A stretch of 64,000 bases of DNA from Chloroflexi bacterium bin20 (GTDB lineage Bacteria; Chloroflexota; Anaerolineae; Aggregatilineales; Phototrophicaceae). Positions within the stretch are counted from its first letter, which is position 1. The number at the start of each line of letters is the position of its first letter. The position numbers were made by a program, and so were the translations under genes. The notes beneath the pieces were generated by a model. It made no database searches, had not been told where the DNA came from, and saw only the letters and a list, made by a program, of their open reading frames with translations. The DNA lies in assembly GCA_002238485.1 (NCBI GenBank), contig MPMG01000009.1, positions 62,001 through 126,000 on the forward strand. The letters are read 5' to 3'. Positions 16,419 through 25,622 of this stretch are shown here, piece after piece.

Positions 16419-17936
16419 CTAGCCCTGAAAAACTGTATCTGACCAAGTTTCCGGCGGGAAGAAATATTCGCCCGTTTCGATGTTCTGGATAAGCCAGTAT
16501 TCAGTGAAAGGCACATCGTTGCTAACTAGCTGCAACACAATCTTGTTGCCCGCAGGATTGCTTGTCACTGCATCCCAACGCCAGTGTTCTCGATCGAAAT
16601 CGATGTCTATCTCAATGGGCGGGGCTTCAATTACGCTCCGCGTTTCATTGTACAAGCGTAATTCAGACAAATGAGGGCGCGGCTCCTCGGCGGCGCCGGT
16701 TACAAGATCATATGCCGCCGCCTCGTCGTTCAAACGCACTACCCCGTTATTGAGCATCAACCCGCGAGTATAAAAGTGTACTTGCGTCGCCGATTTATTC
16801 AGACGCACCAGGTTGGTGTCATTGTATCCGCCTTCGAGCTTGTCTTCTTTCAGTCGGTAAGGATGCCGGATTTCTAGCAGTCGCTGGCCAAACGTACGCG
16901 ACTCGATATCGACATCCCAAACAGAGACGACAAACTCGCATTCGTTGACGACACACCGTTCCCAGTCTCGATATGATTCGCGATGCTGCTCGACGATCGC
17001 CACCCGAACCACCGCGAGGCGCTGGCTTCTCTCGTGATACAGCATGTCATAAGGCTTCGCTCCGCTGAACTCCATGCGCGCCAGCCGCATGCCGAAGCGC
17101 TCGGATTCGCGGTCGAGATCCCAAAGTTCAACCGAATCAGTTCGCGAGATCGCCAGCAGGTCATGTGCATTGGGCCAGATAGGATCGCTTGCTTCCCCCG
17201 CCGCCTCGGACTGCCACAGGATTTCTCCAAATGTCGACGACGATAGATCGGCGTCAATGAGTGTGAAAAACATCTCGCACCCGCCGCAAGGCCTCCGCCA
17301 GTTTGTGTGCCAGCCGGTGTGCAGACGGAGGAGAACTTCGTCATTGGTTTTGTTCCAGCGACCCGTCTCCCAAGTGACGAGTTCTCCGAAATCGATACTG
17401 GCCAACTCCCGCCCGAAAGTAGATGAGTCGGGGTCGATATCAGTGAAGGACATCGAATTGTCATACCAACTTGCGATCAATGCGCCCGCATGCACAATCT
17501 CGTGCAGCTTATTATTGGTGTACCAACCGAAGTACTCTTTTGTCCCCCACAGGTATGAATAGACTTCTTCACGGGTATCTACATCCCAGACATGCTGGAA
17601 AATGAGATCGCCTCGAACAAATGCCTGAGTCAATATGTGTCGGCCATCGTCGGACCAGTCAACATTGCGCAAGCCATCCAGATTGTTCCTCGCAATCAAC
17701 TCGCCGCCGGGCAATGCCCGGTCAAGCTCGCTGTGATCCAGTTCAAATGCGAGCGAGCCATCGCGGTCGCGCCAGATACGCGCGGCGGGACCTTCGCCCC
17801 AGGTCGCGATGGTTTTGCTGTCCGGGCTCCAGCGGGCGAGCCGCATACCCTCGTGGTCGGGCCAATAGATCTCTTCTTGCCCCGATGAAAACGAAATGCC
17901 GAGCAAGAACAACAAGACGGTCAGAAATCTGTTCAT
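16419..17936 (-). CDS. Secreted WD40/beta-propeller-like protein
   Basis: 505 residues with an N-terminal signal peptide (FLTVLLFLLGISFSSGQ). The mature part has repeated blade-like segments: LARWSPDSKTIATWGEG, NVDWSDDGRHILTQAF, LWDLDRESERFGMRLA and VWDVDIESRTFGQRLL. These suggest WD40 or related propeller blades. No catalytic motif is visible. It lies 9 nt before the recombinase gene stop on the same strand; nothing links the two functionally. Confidence 0.65.
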   Translation of the reverse strand: MNRFLTVLLFLLGISFSSGQEEIYWPDHEGMRLARWSPDSKTIATWGEGPAARIWRDRDGSLAFELDHSELDRALPGGELIARNNLDGLRNVDWSDDGRHILTQAFVRGDLIFQHVWDVDTREEVYSYLWGTKEYFGWYTNNKLHEIVHAGALIASWYDNSMSFTDIDPDSSTFGRELASIDFGELVTWETGRWNKTNDEVLLRLHTGWHTNWRRPCGGCEMFFTLIDADLSSSTFGEILWQSEAAGEASDPIWPNAHDLLAISRTDSVELWDLDRESERFGMRLARMEFSGAKPYDMLYHERSQRLAVVRVAIVEQHRESYRDWERCVVNECEFVVSVWDVDIESRTFGQRLLEIRHPYRLKEDKLEGGYNDTNLVRLNKSATQVHFYTRGLMLNNGVVRLNDEAAAYDLVTGAAEEPRPHLSELRLYNETRSVIEAPPIEIDIDFDREHWRWDAVTSNPAGNKIVLQLVSNDVPFTEYWLIQNIETGEYFFPPETWSDTVFQG

Positions 17937-17945
17937 CGTAATTCC

Positions 17946-19058
17946 TTAGCCGATTGCGCTGCCGGTTAAGAGCGCCAGGCTGTGCTGGTCATGCGGCGGA
18001 CGGAACATATTGGGCGGATGCCGGTCGCGCCCATCCAGCGCGCCGATGTACGTTTGCGTGGTCTGCAAGCTGGCATGCCCCAGGTTTTGGCGAATGCGCT
18101 CCAGATCCATGCCAAAATCGTAGGCGTTGCGCGCATAGGTGCGGCGCAAATCGTGCGGCTTGACCAGGCGCAGCGCCCCGTCCATGCTGATTGGATAGTT
18201 GTTCATGATGTCATTGACGGTCCATGCGCCGATGCCTTTCGCGCCGATCGACCGGTTGCCCTTGAGAATCCTGCGGAAAACGGGTCCCGCTTTGATCTGC
18301 GCCGCTTGCAGCCAGGCTTCCATATACATGAGGCACCAATTCAGCGGTCCATATGGTATCAATCGCTGCTTGCCGCCCTTGCCCTCGCGCACGCGCAGCG
18401 ACAATTCGCCGCCCAGCTGCTGGCGCAGGTCATCAACATGCAAGGCCGCCGCTTCGGCCGCGCGGATGCCCGTGCAGACCATCAAGGTCATCAGCGCCGT
18501 ATCTCGCAAGCCACGCAGGCTGCTGATACCTGGCGCACCTAGCAGAGCGTTGACCTGATAAGGCTTCAAACGCAGATGCTCGCTGTCGGCGCGGTCTTGC
18601 ATCTCGACCACTTTGATGGGCGCGGCTGTCGGGTGCAGGTCGTTGGCCAGACGCACAAAAAATTCGTCCACCAGCGCCCGCTGTTCGGCTTCGCTGGCGT
18701 ATGGATTGGCGAGCTCGTACAGGCGGTCGCGGATTTCGTTGCTGCGCGTCAGTTCTTTGTAGCGGCCGCGGATGGTGGCCAGGTGCGCCAGCGCAGTCTG
18801 TGGCGAGAGCGTAGCTGCCTTGACCTGGTTTCGATTGTTCCTGCGTGTGCGCTCGTACAGCAGATAATCGCGATAAGCGCGCAGATCGGGCTGATACCAG
18901 TGACGTTCGGCGCGCGTCAGCCAGTCGATGAAGAAACCCAGTCGCGATTTCTGGTCTTTGCTCGGCGCAGACGGCATTAACACGGCGCTGTTTTCGCGAT
19001 GCAGCCGCGCCTGTCGTTGCGACAAGTCGGCGTGTTGGGTGGCATCGGCTAGCGTCAT
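17946..19058 (-). CDS. Tyrosine recombinase/integrase
   Basis: 370 residues. The catalytic set is complete: R199 (CTGIRAAE), K near 230 (GKGGK), H302 and R305 (HDLRRT), H328 (LGHASL) and Y337 (QTYIG). An N-terminal SAM-like core-binding domain precedes it. The length and lack of adjacent phage genes fit a stand-alone XerD-like or cassette/transposon recombinase. Upstream (19087-19114) TGACTT...AAGTCA half-sites may be operator or core-site sequence. It could in principle act on one of the accessory cassettes here, but no att pair was found next to it. Confidence 0.9.
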   Translation of the reverse strand: MTLADATQHADLSQRQARLHRENSAVLMPSAPSKDQKSRLGFFIDWLTRAERHWYQPDLRAYRDYLLYERTRRNNRNQVKAATLSPQTALAHLATIRGRYKELTRSNEIRDRLYELANPYASEAEQRALVDEFFVRLANDLHPTAAPIKVVEMQDRADSEHLRLKPYQVNALLGAPGISSLRGLRDTALMTLMVCTGIRAAEAAALHVDDLRQQLGGELSLRVREGKGGKQRLIPYGPLNWCLMYMEAWLQAAQIKAGPVFRRILKGNRSIGAKGIGAWTVNDIMNNYPISMDGALRLVKPHDLRRTYARNAYDFGMDLERIRQNLGHASLQTTQTYIGALDGRDRHPPNMFRPPHDQHSLALLTGSAIG

Positions 19059-19257
19059 GCCGCACAGTATAACGCAGCAGAAATATGACTTGGTAGGTCA
19101 TGTGATAAGTCACAACTGGGACAGAGAGGATGATGGTGGAGCGAGCCATTGGGTCGCCCATCTGCGCTTGCCGAGACAGTTTTTTCACCCCTACAGCAAT
19201 GCCACAGGCGGGTTTATAATCGGCAGCATTCCCAGGTGACCAACAAGGCGAGCCCCC

Positions 19258-20250
19258 ATGAGCGATGCGGCAGAAATCGGACTGGAGCAGTTTGGCGAGC
19301 TGGCGCGCAGCATCGAGGCCGAGGTCGGCAAGGTCATTGTCGGGCAGCGCGATGTCTTGCGCAGCACATTGATCTGCGTACTGGCTGGCAGACATGCCTT
19401 GCTCGAAGGCGTGCCGGGCTTGGGCAAGACCATGCTCATCCGCACCCTGGGCGATGTGCTCGATCTGCAATTTGCGCGCATCCAATTCACGCCCGACCTG
19501 ATGCCCGCCGATATTGTCGGCACAGACATCCTGGAAGAGACCGAAGATGGCCGGCGCCAGTTTCGCTTTCAGTCTGGTCCCATTTTCGCCAACCTCGTGC
19601 TGGCGGATGAAATCAACCGCGCCACGCCCAAGACGCAGTCCGCCATGCTCGAAGCCATGCAAGAGAAGACGGTCACCGTCGCCGGACGCCGCTATGACCT
19701 GGACGCGCCTTTCTTTGTGCTGGCCACCCAAAATCCGCTGGAGATGGAAGGCACTTATCCCTTGCCCGAAGCCCAGCTGGACCGCTTCTTGTTTAAGGTG
19801 AATGTGCAATTTCCCGATGTGCACGATCTCGTCAACATCCTGGAGCGCACGACAGGCGTGCAGCCGCCGCAAGCCAGCAAGATCGCCGATGGAGCGCAGG
19901 TGCTGGGCATGGGCAAGCTGGCCTTGAGCACGCCGATCGCCAGCCATGTCAGCGCCTATGTGGCTCGCCTGGTGGTGGCCACGCATCCCGAGCAAGCCGC
20001 TGGCGACTCGCTCATCAAGCGCTATGCCCGTTATGGCGCGAGCCCACGCGGAGCGCAGGCGCTCATCATCGGCGCGAAGATCAACGCGCTGCTGGACGGG
20101 CGCAGCAATGTCGCTTTTGACGATGTCGCGGCCATCGCACATGCCTCTCTGCGCCACCGCATCCTGCTCAACTTCGATGCCCAGGCCGATGGCATCAGCG
20201 CTGATGACCTCATTGATGATGCGCTGAAAAATGTGCCCAGAGTGGTGTGA
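19258..20250 (+). CDS. MoxR family AAA+ ATPase
   Basis: 330 residues. Walker A GVPGLGKT near 50, Walker B LVLADEINRA near 115, sensor LATQNPLEMEGTYPLPEAQLDRF and the C-terminal lid are all typical of MoxR. These ATPases act as chaperones for insertion of metal or maturation of vWA-domain partners. The usual DUF58 and vWA neighbours are missing here. A TATAAT at 19215-19220 may be its -10 box. Confidence 0.9.
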   Translation: MSDAAEIGLEQFGELARSIEAEVGKVIVGQRDVLRSTLICVLAGRHALLEGVPGLGKTMLIRTLGDVLDLQFARIQFTPDLMPADIVGTDILEETEDGRRQFRFQSGPIFANLVLADEINRATPKTQSAMLEAMQEKTVTVAGRRYDLDAPFFVLATQNPLEMEGTYPLPEAQLDRFLFKVNVQFPDVHDLVNILERTTGVQPPQASKIADGAQVLGMGKLALSTPIASHVSAYVARLVVATHPEQAAGDSLIKRYARYGASPRGAQALIIGAKINALLDGRSNVAFDDVAAIAHASLRHRILLNFDAQADGISADDLIDDALKNVPRVV

Positions 20251-20303
20251 GCGGCTTGCCTGCCTGGATTACCAGCCAGAGAGTGGGCTGCAACAAACTC
20301 TCA

Positions 20304-20459
20304 TCAACCATCAACGCTGGCCCAGCAGGTCGCGCAGGCGGGCAGGTTTGCGACACATTCCATTACCGATTCGATAAAAGCCTCCAGTGCCCTTTTTGAA
20401 TCCGCCTTTGTTAGACCCGTCTTCGCAGATAGGGAATCCACCATCTCAGACTTGTTCAT
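20304..20459 (-). pseudogene. Truncated HU-like gene
   Basis: A 51-codon frame beginning MNKSEMVDSLSAKTGLTKAD, which is the N-terminal helix pair of HU. It is preceded by a good site (GAGGAG). After ESVMECVANL the sequence departs from the family and stops; the beta arm and DNA-binding loop (VQLVGFGTF... region) are absent. The first 34 residues are close to the intact HU gene downstream in the window (20648-20920), so this is a decayed paralogue, or a small peptide able to dimerise with HU. Confidence 0.75.
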
Positions 20460-20542
20460 GGCAATTCTCCTCAACTCAATGTGCTTTGGCAGCAGGCAAC
20501 TGCTTCGCTAGCCTGGTATCACGCCCGATTTGCAAGGGACAC

Positions 20543-20587
20543 AAAAAAAAACAACAGCCTGTCGATGCATGACGAGCAGGCTGTTGT
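20543..20587 (-). terminator. Rho-independent terminator of the HU gene
   Basis: Read on the minus strand, ACAACAGCCTG and CAGGCTGTTGT form an 11-bp stem with a 15-nt loop followed by a run of T (the A run at 20543-20550 on the plus strand). It is 61 nt after the HU stop codon. Confidence 0.85.
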
Positions 20588-20647
20588 AGTGGATCTGTTT
20601 GTCAGCGGGATCACATTGCGGTGTCATCCCGAAAGTTTGGAACGGAA

Positions 20648-20920
20648 TTAATTTACTGCTTTGGACAAGCTGGCGCCCGGCTTGAACCTGATGACATTCT
20701 TGGCGGCGATCTGAATGCTTTCGCCAGTGCTGGGATTTCTGCCAGCCCGCGCGCTGCGAGCATTGACCGACCAGGTGCCAAAACCGACCAACTGCACACG
20801 ATCGCCACCGACCAGCGCTTCTTCGACCGACTCGAGCATTGCCGCCAGGGCCGCACCCGACTGCTTCTTGTCCAGACCTGACTTTGCGGCGATCGTGTCA
20901 ATCAATTCTGCTTTGTTCAT
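20648..20920 (-). CDS. hup: HU family DNA-binding protein
   Basis: 90 residues, the normal length. Signature GRNPSTGESIQIAA and VQLVGFGTWSV are present. HU bends and compacts DNA as a dimer. AAGGAG precedes the ATG at 20920. Followed by a strong terminator. A truncated paralogue lies 190 bp downstream on the same strand. Confidence 0.95.
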   Translation of the reverse strand: MNKAELIDTIAAKSGLDKKQSGAALAAMLESVEEALVGGDRVQLVGFGTWSVNARSARAGRNPSTGESIQIAAKNVIRFKPGASLSKAVN

Positions 20921-21001
20921 TGCTTCACTCCTTACAAGCTCAGTTTCGGCAGCTAGTATAACAACTTTCGACAAACTTGCAGAGAGAATGTGGGGAAATT
21001 C

Positions 21002-21943
21002 TCAGCGGGCGGATTGTGCCAGGAAAACTTCGACCTCGTCCAGCCTTGGCAAGGCGCGGCGACCGCCCAGCGCGCGGCAATTCAATGCGCCGACAGCGGC
21101 AGCGAACTCCGCCATGCGCGGCACATCCCAGCCCTGCAGCAGCGCGTACAGGAATGCCCCGTGATAGGCATCGCCCGCGCCAGTCGTATCGACCACATCC
21201 ACCGCAAAAGCGGGGAATGCTCGCGTCTGCCCGCTCCAGCTCGCCACTGCGCCGCGTTCTCCCAGGGTGACGACTGCGACCTCCGCGCCTTGCTGGCAGA
21301 GACGCTCGGCGACCGCGCTGACAGGCTGCCCGGGCATCCAGGCGCGCGCCCAGGCTTCGGGCACGATGGGCACAGTGACATGTTCCAGCAGCGGCACAAT
21401 CTCCGCGTAGGGACGAGACGGATCGAGCAGGACATGCAGGCCCGCTTCCCGCGCCCACTTCGCCGCTTGCAGGGTTGCCTCGTTGATGTTGTCGACGAAA
21501 AGCGCGCGAGCGGCGCCGATGTCTTCGCGCTGCAATTCCTGCGCTTGCAATGGCTTGCCTGTGGGCAGGCGCGTCATGATGCTGCGGTCGCCGGACGGCT
21601 CATCCACGACGATCACCGATACATGCGATTCGCCCCCCGCCTCGACCAGCAACTGCGATACATCAATGCCTTCGTCAATCAGCGCGCCGCGGATATAGTC
21701 GCCGGCATCATCATCGCCGATGCGCGTGATGAGCTTGGCAGTCGCGCCCAGCCGAGCGGCGGCGATCAAAGCGATAGAAGCCAGCCCGCCCAGCTCCCGC
21801 GCGAAGTGTAACGCGCGCATATTTTCGTTGCGGTGCGGCAGACGCGGCACGATCACCAGGTAATCGACCGTGCAGACGCCAATGCCGATGATGTCCGGCG
21901 CATCGTTCCTTGGCTCGCCCAGTTTGGTTCTCCTCGCCTTCAT
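21002..21943 (-). CDS. PfkB family carbohydrate kinase
   Basis: 313 residues. Motif 1 is the GGLASIALIAAARLGA region, and motif 2 DTTGAGDAYHGAFLYALLQG contains the catalytic Asp and anion hole. The N-terminus (DIIGIGVCTVDYLVIVPRLP) is typical of ribokinase-like enzymes. The substrate could be a sugar or a nucleoside and is not evident. It is divergent from the DinB gene, with a 160-nt intergenic region holding a weak ACAGAG-type repeat and a TACAAT (22064-22069). Confidence 0.85.
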   Translation of the reverse strand: MKARRTKLGEPRNDAPDIIGIGVCTVDYLVIVPRLPHRNENMRALHFARELGGLASIALIAAARLGATAKLITRIGDDDAGDYIRGALIDEGIDVSQLLVEAGGESHVSVIVVDEPSGDRSIMTRLPTGKPLQAQELQREDIGAARALFVDNINEATLQAAKWAREAGLHVLLDPSRPYAEIVPLLEHVTVPIVPEAWARAWMPGQPVSAVAERLCQQGAEVAVVTLGERGAVASWSGQTRAFPAFAVDVVDTTGAGDAYHGAFLYALLQGWDVPRMAEFAAAVGALNCRALGGRRALPRLDEVEVFLAQSAR

Positions 21944-22103
21944 GCGGACCACGCCTGCACAAGACAGCATTGTAGCGCAAGCACAGCATCGTCCGCCCGC
22001 AAATGGGACGCCGAAGGGATATATCTGCGCGCCTTTCTCTGTGCTCTTTGCGCATTCTGTCGTTACAATACAGACATTCATACACCAACCAGGAGACCAC
22101 ACC

Positions 22104-22580
22104 ATGCAATCACGCGCCGAAAGCATCGCTGCCATCCGCGCTCTGCCCGCCCAGTTGCGCGAAATAGTCGCTGGATTGTCCGACGAGCAACTGACCACCG
22201 CCTACAACGCGCCAGAATGGACGATCGCCCAGAATATCCACCACCTGGCCGACACGCACATGGTCTGCATCCGTCGCTTCAAGCTGATCTTGACCAGCCC
22301 CAGCTTCCAGTTCACCAGCTACGATGTCAACGCCATCGCCGAAATGCCCGATGCCAAAGATGCTGATATCGAACATTCGCTGTGCATCCTCGATGGTCTG
22401 CAAGCGCGCTGGGGGATTCTGCTGGAAAGCCTGAGCGATGACGAATGGGCGAAAGTCGGCCGCGCAGCCAGCCCCGACCGCCCAGACTACAACCTGGACG
22501 ACCTGGCGCGCCTCTATGCCGGGCATGGAATCAATCACCTGCAGCAGATCCAGGATGTGCTGGACAAAATGCCCGCATGA
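22104..22580 (+). CDS. DinB/DUF664-like four-helix protein
   Basis: 158 residues. The pattern WTIAQNIHHLADTH (first metal His region) and GHGINHLQQI (last His pair) matches the DinB/YfiT superfamily of metal-binding four-helix bundles, which include thiol transferases. AGGAGACCACACC precedes the ATG. Its stop overlaps the start of the glycosylase gene (ATGA), so both are coupled. Confidence 0.85.
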   Translation: MQSRAESIAAIRALPAQLREIVAGLSDEQLTTAYNAPEWTIAQNIHHLADTHMVCIRRFKLILTSPSFQFTSYDVNAIAEMPDAKDADIEHSLCILDGLQARWGILLESLSDDEWAKVGRAASPDRPDYNLDDLARLYAGHGINHLQQIQDVLDKMPA

Positions 22581-23473
22581 GCGCAAGCAGCTTCGTCATA
22601 ACAACGCCGCCGCAATTTGACTTTCGGCAGACTGTGCCCAGTCACGGCTGGATTATGCTCGCGCCATTCCAGTGGGGCGCGGCCAGTGGCTGGCTGCGCT
22701 ATGTCTACGAGAGCGCGGCGGGTGATGTGCTGCGGCTGTCCATGACGGCGGTGAGCGGCGGCCTTCAAGTGCATACGCCCGATGTCCCAGAAATAGACAG
22801 CGCTTTGCGCGCCGAATTGACGACCGCAGTCAAAAGAATGCTCAATATGGCATGGGATCTGCGTCCCTTCTACGCCGCCATGCGCAAGCACAACGGATAT
22901 GCCTGGTTGAAAACGGAGCGCCAGGGACGCCTGCTCATCTCGCCAAGTCTGTGGGAAGACCTGGCGAAGGTGCTGCTGACCACCAACTGCAGTTGGGCGA
23001 ATACTGTAGCCTGGAGCGGGCGACTGTGTCAGCTGGGCGCGCCTCACCCGACCAGCAAAGGCACAAGCGCCTTCCCCACGCCACAGCATATCGCCCAGAT
23101 GGAATTCGCTGAGCTGGCGGATGCGCTGCGGGCCGGCTATCGCAATGCCTACCTGCACGAATTGGCGAAAACGATAGCGAATGGCGAGGTGGATCTGTCT
23201 GCCTGGCTGGAGCTGGATAGCGACGCCTTCTGCGCGGCTGTCAAGTCGCTGAAGGGATTTGGCGATTATGCCGCGCGCACGCTCGCCTGCATGTATGGGC
23301 ACTTTGACCAGATCGCCGTGGACAGCAGCGTCCGCGCCATGTACGCCACCTTGCACAAGCATGGCGAAAAAGCGGATGCAAAAGAAATAACCACCCACTA
23401 TCGGCGCTTCGGCGAATGGAGCGGGCTTGTGCTCTGGCTAGACAACAAGCGCTATTGGTCCGCCCGCGATTGA
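22577..23473 (+). CDS. HhH-GPD DNA glycosylase-like protein
   Basis: 298 residues. The helix-hairpin-helix is KSLKGFGDYAARTL and the catalytic Asp is in AVDSSVRAMY; the N-terminal beta domain resembles AlkA/OGG1-type glycosylases. It should excise damaged bases. No FeS-cluster cysteines are seen. It is translationally coupled to the DinB-like gene, which suggests a shared stress or repair role, though that is inference. Confidence 0.85.
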   Translation: MSASSFVITTPPQFDFRQTVPSHGWIMLAPFQWGAASGWLRYVYESAAGDVLRLSMTAVSGGLQVHTPDVPEIDSALRAELTTAVKRMLNMAWDLRPFYAAMRKHNGYAWLKTERQGRLLISPSLWEDLAKVLLTTNCSWANTVAWSGRLCQLGAPHPTSKGTSAFPTPQHIAQMEFAELADALRAGYRNAYLHELAKTIANGEVDLSAWLELDSDAFCAAVKSLKGFGDYAARTLACMYGHFDQIAVDSSVRAMYATLHKHGEKADAKEITTHYRRFGEWSGLVLWLDNKRYWSARD

Positions 23474-23474
23474 C

Positions 23475-24905
23475 TTATCCCGCCGCCAGAAAAGCAGCCG
23501 CATCTGCCTTCAGCTTCGCCAGCGAGGCTTCGTGCAGGTACATCATGTGCCCGGCTTCATATTCGGCGATGGTGACATTGTCGCGCAGATCGCTGTCCAA
23601 GCCCATGTGCGCCAGCGAATAATAGGCAGCCTGGAATGGGGTGGCCAGGTCATAATAGCCTTGCGCCACCAACACGCGCATGAAGGGATTCTTGGCGAAG
23701 GCGGCGCGCAGTCCTTCGCTGGTATCGGGGAATTCGCCGCCCGCGTACTGCCAATTCTCATTGACGCGGAAGCTCAAAATCTCGTAATTCAAGTCGCTTT
23801 CGTAGCCCAGCTGCTGGCGGATGTATTGGTTGAAGACGGCGTTGTAGGGCGGGACGATGGCGTGCATGGATGGGTCGAAGTCGAAGCTCTGCCCCTCTGC
23901 CGAGGCCATGATGCCGACAAAGCGCGAATCCAGCCGCCCGACTGCCCGCTTGTCATCGCGCAGCAGCTCTTTGCAAAAGCTCATGATGTTGATGCGCAAG
24001 TCGGCGCCCAATACAAAGCGAGTCGACAAGCCGGTGTATTGCGAAAGCCGCTCTGCCACCGCCAGGCGCTCATCATCGGTCAAGCGGTCGCCCTTTGCCA
24101 GCGCGATTGTGTAGTCGCCTTCTGCCCAGTCCGCCACTTCTTGCAGCAAAGGCCGCAATTCTCGCGCATTAAGCTCAGCGGACAGCGCGCCGTGATAATG
24201 GGCAGAGGCGCAATAGCTGGGCACATAGAGCGCATAGGGCAGGTCGTTGCCTTTGGTGAAGCGCAGGGTCTGAAAGTTCATCACGGTGGAGAGCAGGACG
24301 ATGCCGTTGAAGGCGATGCCACGGTCGATCAAGTGGCCTGCCAAGCCCGCCGCGCGCGTCGTGCCATAGCTCTCGCCAGCCAGATACAGCGGCGATGTCC
24401 AGCGTTTCTTGCGCGACAGATACAGGCGGATGAACTCGCCCACCGCTTCCAGATCGGCTTCCAGTCCCCAATACTTCTTGTTGTCGTCTGGGTCAGCCGC
24501 GCGAGAATAGCCGGTGCCGACCGGGTCGATGAAGACCAAGTCGCCCAGATCGAGCCAGGTATGCGCGTTGTCGATGAGCTTGTAGGGTGGCGGCGGCATG
24601 AATCCTTCTGCGCCCATGTCGACGCGTTTGGGTCCCAGCGCGCCCATGTGCAGCCAGATTGACGCCGAGCCAGGGCCGCCATTGAAGACGAAGATCAAAG
24701 GGCGGTCGGCGCTGTCGGCAGCATCAAGCGAATAGGCAGTGTAGAAGATCTGCGCGGCGATCTCGCCCTGTTCGTCTTTGAGCGGCAGCATGCCCGCCGT
24801 CGCGCTGTAGGCAAGCTCGCCGCCAGGCAGCGAGATTCTGTGCGCAGTCGTGATGGGCGGCTGCTCGGTGATGGCGGTTTTGTCAGTCTTTGTGGTGTCG
24901 GTCAT
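23475..24905 (-). CDS. Peptidase family S10 (serine carboxypeptidase-like)
   Basis: 476 residues. The oxyanion segment FNGGPGSASIWLHMG, nucleophile GESYGTTRAAGL, Asp in GYYDLATPF and His in EAGHMMY form a complete S10 triad. Bacterial members have no signal peptide, as here. The ATG at 24905 has only a weak ribosome site (GCAAGAACC); the frame continues upstream through an ACAGAG repeat and is not considered coding there. Confidence 0.9.
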   Translation of the reverse strand: MTDTTKTDKTAITEQPPITTAHRISLPGGELAYSATAGMLPLKDEQGEIAAQIFYTAYSLDAADSADRPLIFVFNGGPGSASIWLHMGALGPKRVDMGAEGFMPPPPYKLIDNAHTWLDLGDLVFIDPVGTGYSRAADPDDNKKYWGLEADLEAVGEFIRLYLSRKKRWTSPLYLAGESYGTTRAAGLAGHLIDRGIAFNGIVLLSTVMNFQTLRFTKGNDLPYALYVPSYCASAHYHGALSAELNARELRPLLQEVADWAEGDYTIALAKGDRLTDDERLAVAERLSQYTGLSTRFVLGADLRINIMSFCKELLRDDKRAVGRLDSRFVGIMASAEGQSFDFDPSMHAIVPPYNAVFNQYIRQQLGYESDLNYEILSFRVNENWQYAGGEFPDTSEGLRAAFAKNPFMRVLVAQGYYDLATPFQAAYYSLAHMGLDSDLRDNVTIAEYEAGHMMYLHEASLAKLKADAAAFLAAG

Positions 24906-24945
24906 GGTTCTTGCTCGCAGAATATGGCCAATTCGGATGCGTAGA

Positions 24946-24980
24946 TTTAACCACAGAGGGCTCAGGTGGCACAGAGGAAA
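24946..24980. repeat. Interspersed ACAGAG-type repeat
   Basis: AACCACAGAGGGCTCAGGTG followed by GCACAGAGG, in the gap between the S10 peptidase and the coiled-coil gene. Confidence 0.6.
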
Positions 24981-25041
24981 TGACGGCGCGAATAAGGAGG
25001 CTAACTGGCCCGCAACCGGGCTGCGCTGATGAAATGAGTTT

Positions 25042-25069
25042 TTGAATCGCAGCCGATCTGCGCTACACT
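25042..25069 (+). promoter_or_regulatory. Predicted promoter of the coiled-coil gene
   Basis: TTGAAT at 25042-25047, 16-bp spacer, TACACT at 25064-25069, 29 nt before the ATG at 25098. Confidence 0.45.
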
Positions 25070-25097
25070 GAGAACAGGCGAAAGCTGGAGGGGGCAA

Positions 25098-25472
25098 ATG
25101 TTGTTCGGCAGCGATATCTCTTGGGAATTCGTGCTTACGATTGCCGCGATCATAGGTTCGGTACTGCGCATCCAGTATCATTTCAGCAAGCAACTTGCTG
25201 AACAGCGCAAGGAGATGAAGGCAGACAACGAGATGCTGCGCATGGAATTCAAAGCTGACAACGCCGCGCTGCGGGAGGAGATGAACGCCCATAATGCGGA
25301 GCTGCGCCGTGAAATCAACGATTCGCGCGCGGAATACCGCTCCGAAAACGCCGCAATTCGCGCGGACCTGCGTCGTATAGAAGACAAAGTGGACGACAAT
25401 ACCCAGCGTCTGGCACGGCTCGAAGGCATCATCCTCGCTCGCGAGGGCATGGTCGATACCATCGTCGAGTAA
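25098..25472 (+). CDS. Small membrane-anchored coiled-coil protein
   Basis: 124 residues: one N-terminal membrane helix (WEFVLTIAAIIGSVLRI) and then a long charged helix with near-11-residue periodicity (EMKADNEMLRMEFKADNAALREEMNAHNAELRREI), then a canonical coiled coil. GGAGGGG precedes the ATG. Its architecture matches the larger repeat protein at 45700-46404. No function is known; such proteins are often called hypothetical. Confidence 0.65.
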   Translation: MLFGSDISWEFVLTIAAIIGSVLRIQYHFSKQLAEQRKEMKADNEMLRMEFKADNAALREEMNAHNAELRREINDSRAEYRSENAAIRADLRRIEDKVDDNTQRLARLEGIILAREGMVDTIVE

Positions 25473-25622
25473 GCCGACTACGCCTCGAACGAACTAATTT
25501 CTATCGACGCCGGCGTTTTTTCTAGTCGTTCAACGCGCTTTGACGCGATTGTCCTGCGCCTGCAAGCCTGCTAAAATGACGCCAGATAGGCAAGCTGCAT
25601 AGCGTCGGGAGGCGGCAACCCA

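Noticed and set aside
17946-19058. Integrase as part of a prophage
   Set aside because: No phage structural, terminase or lysis genes, and no tRNA with a duplicated end next to it.
18433-20157. 574-codon minus-strand frame spanning recombinase and MoxR
   Set aside because: It lies antisense to MoxR and out of frame with the recombinase; both of those have strong family motifs, and the frame has none.
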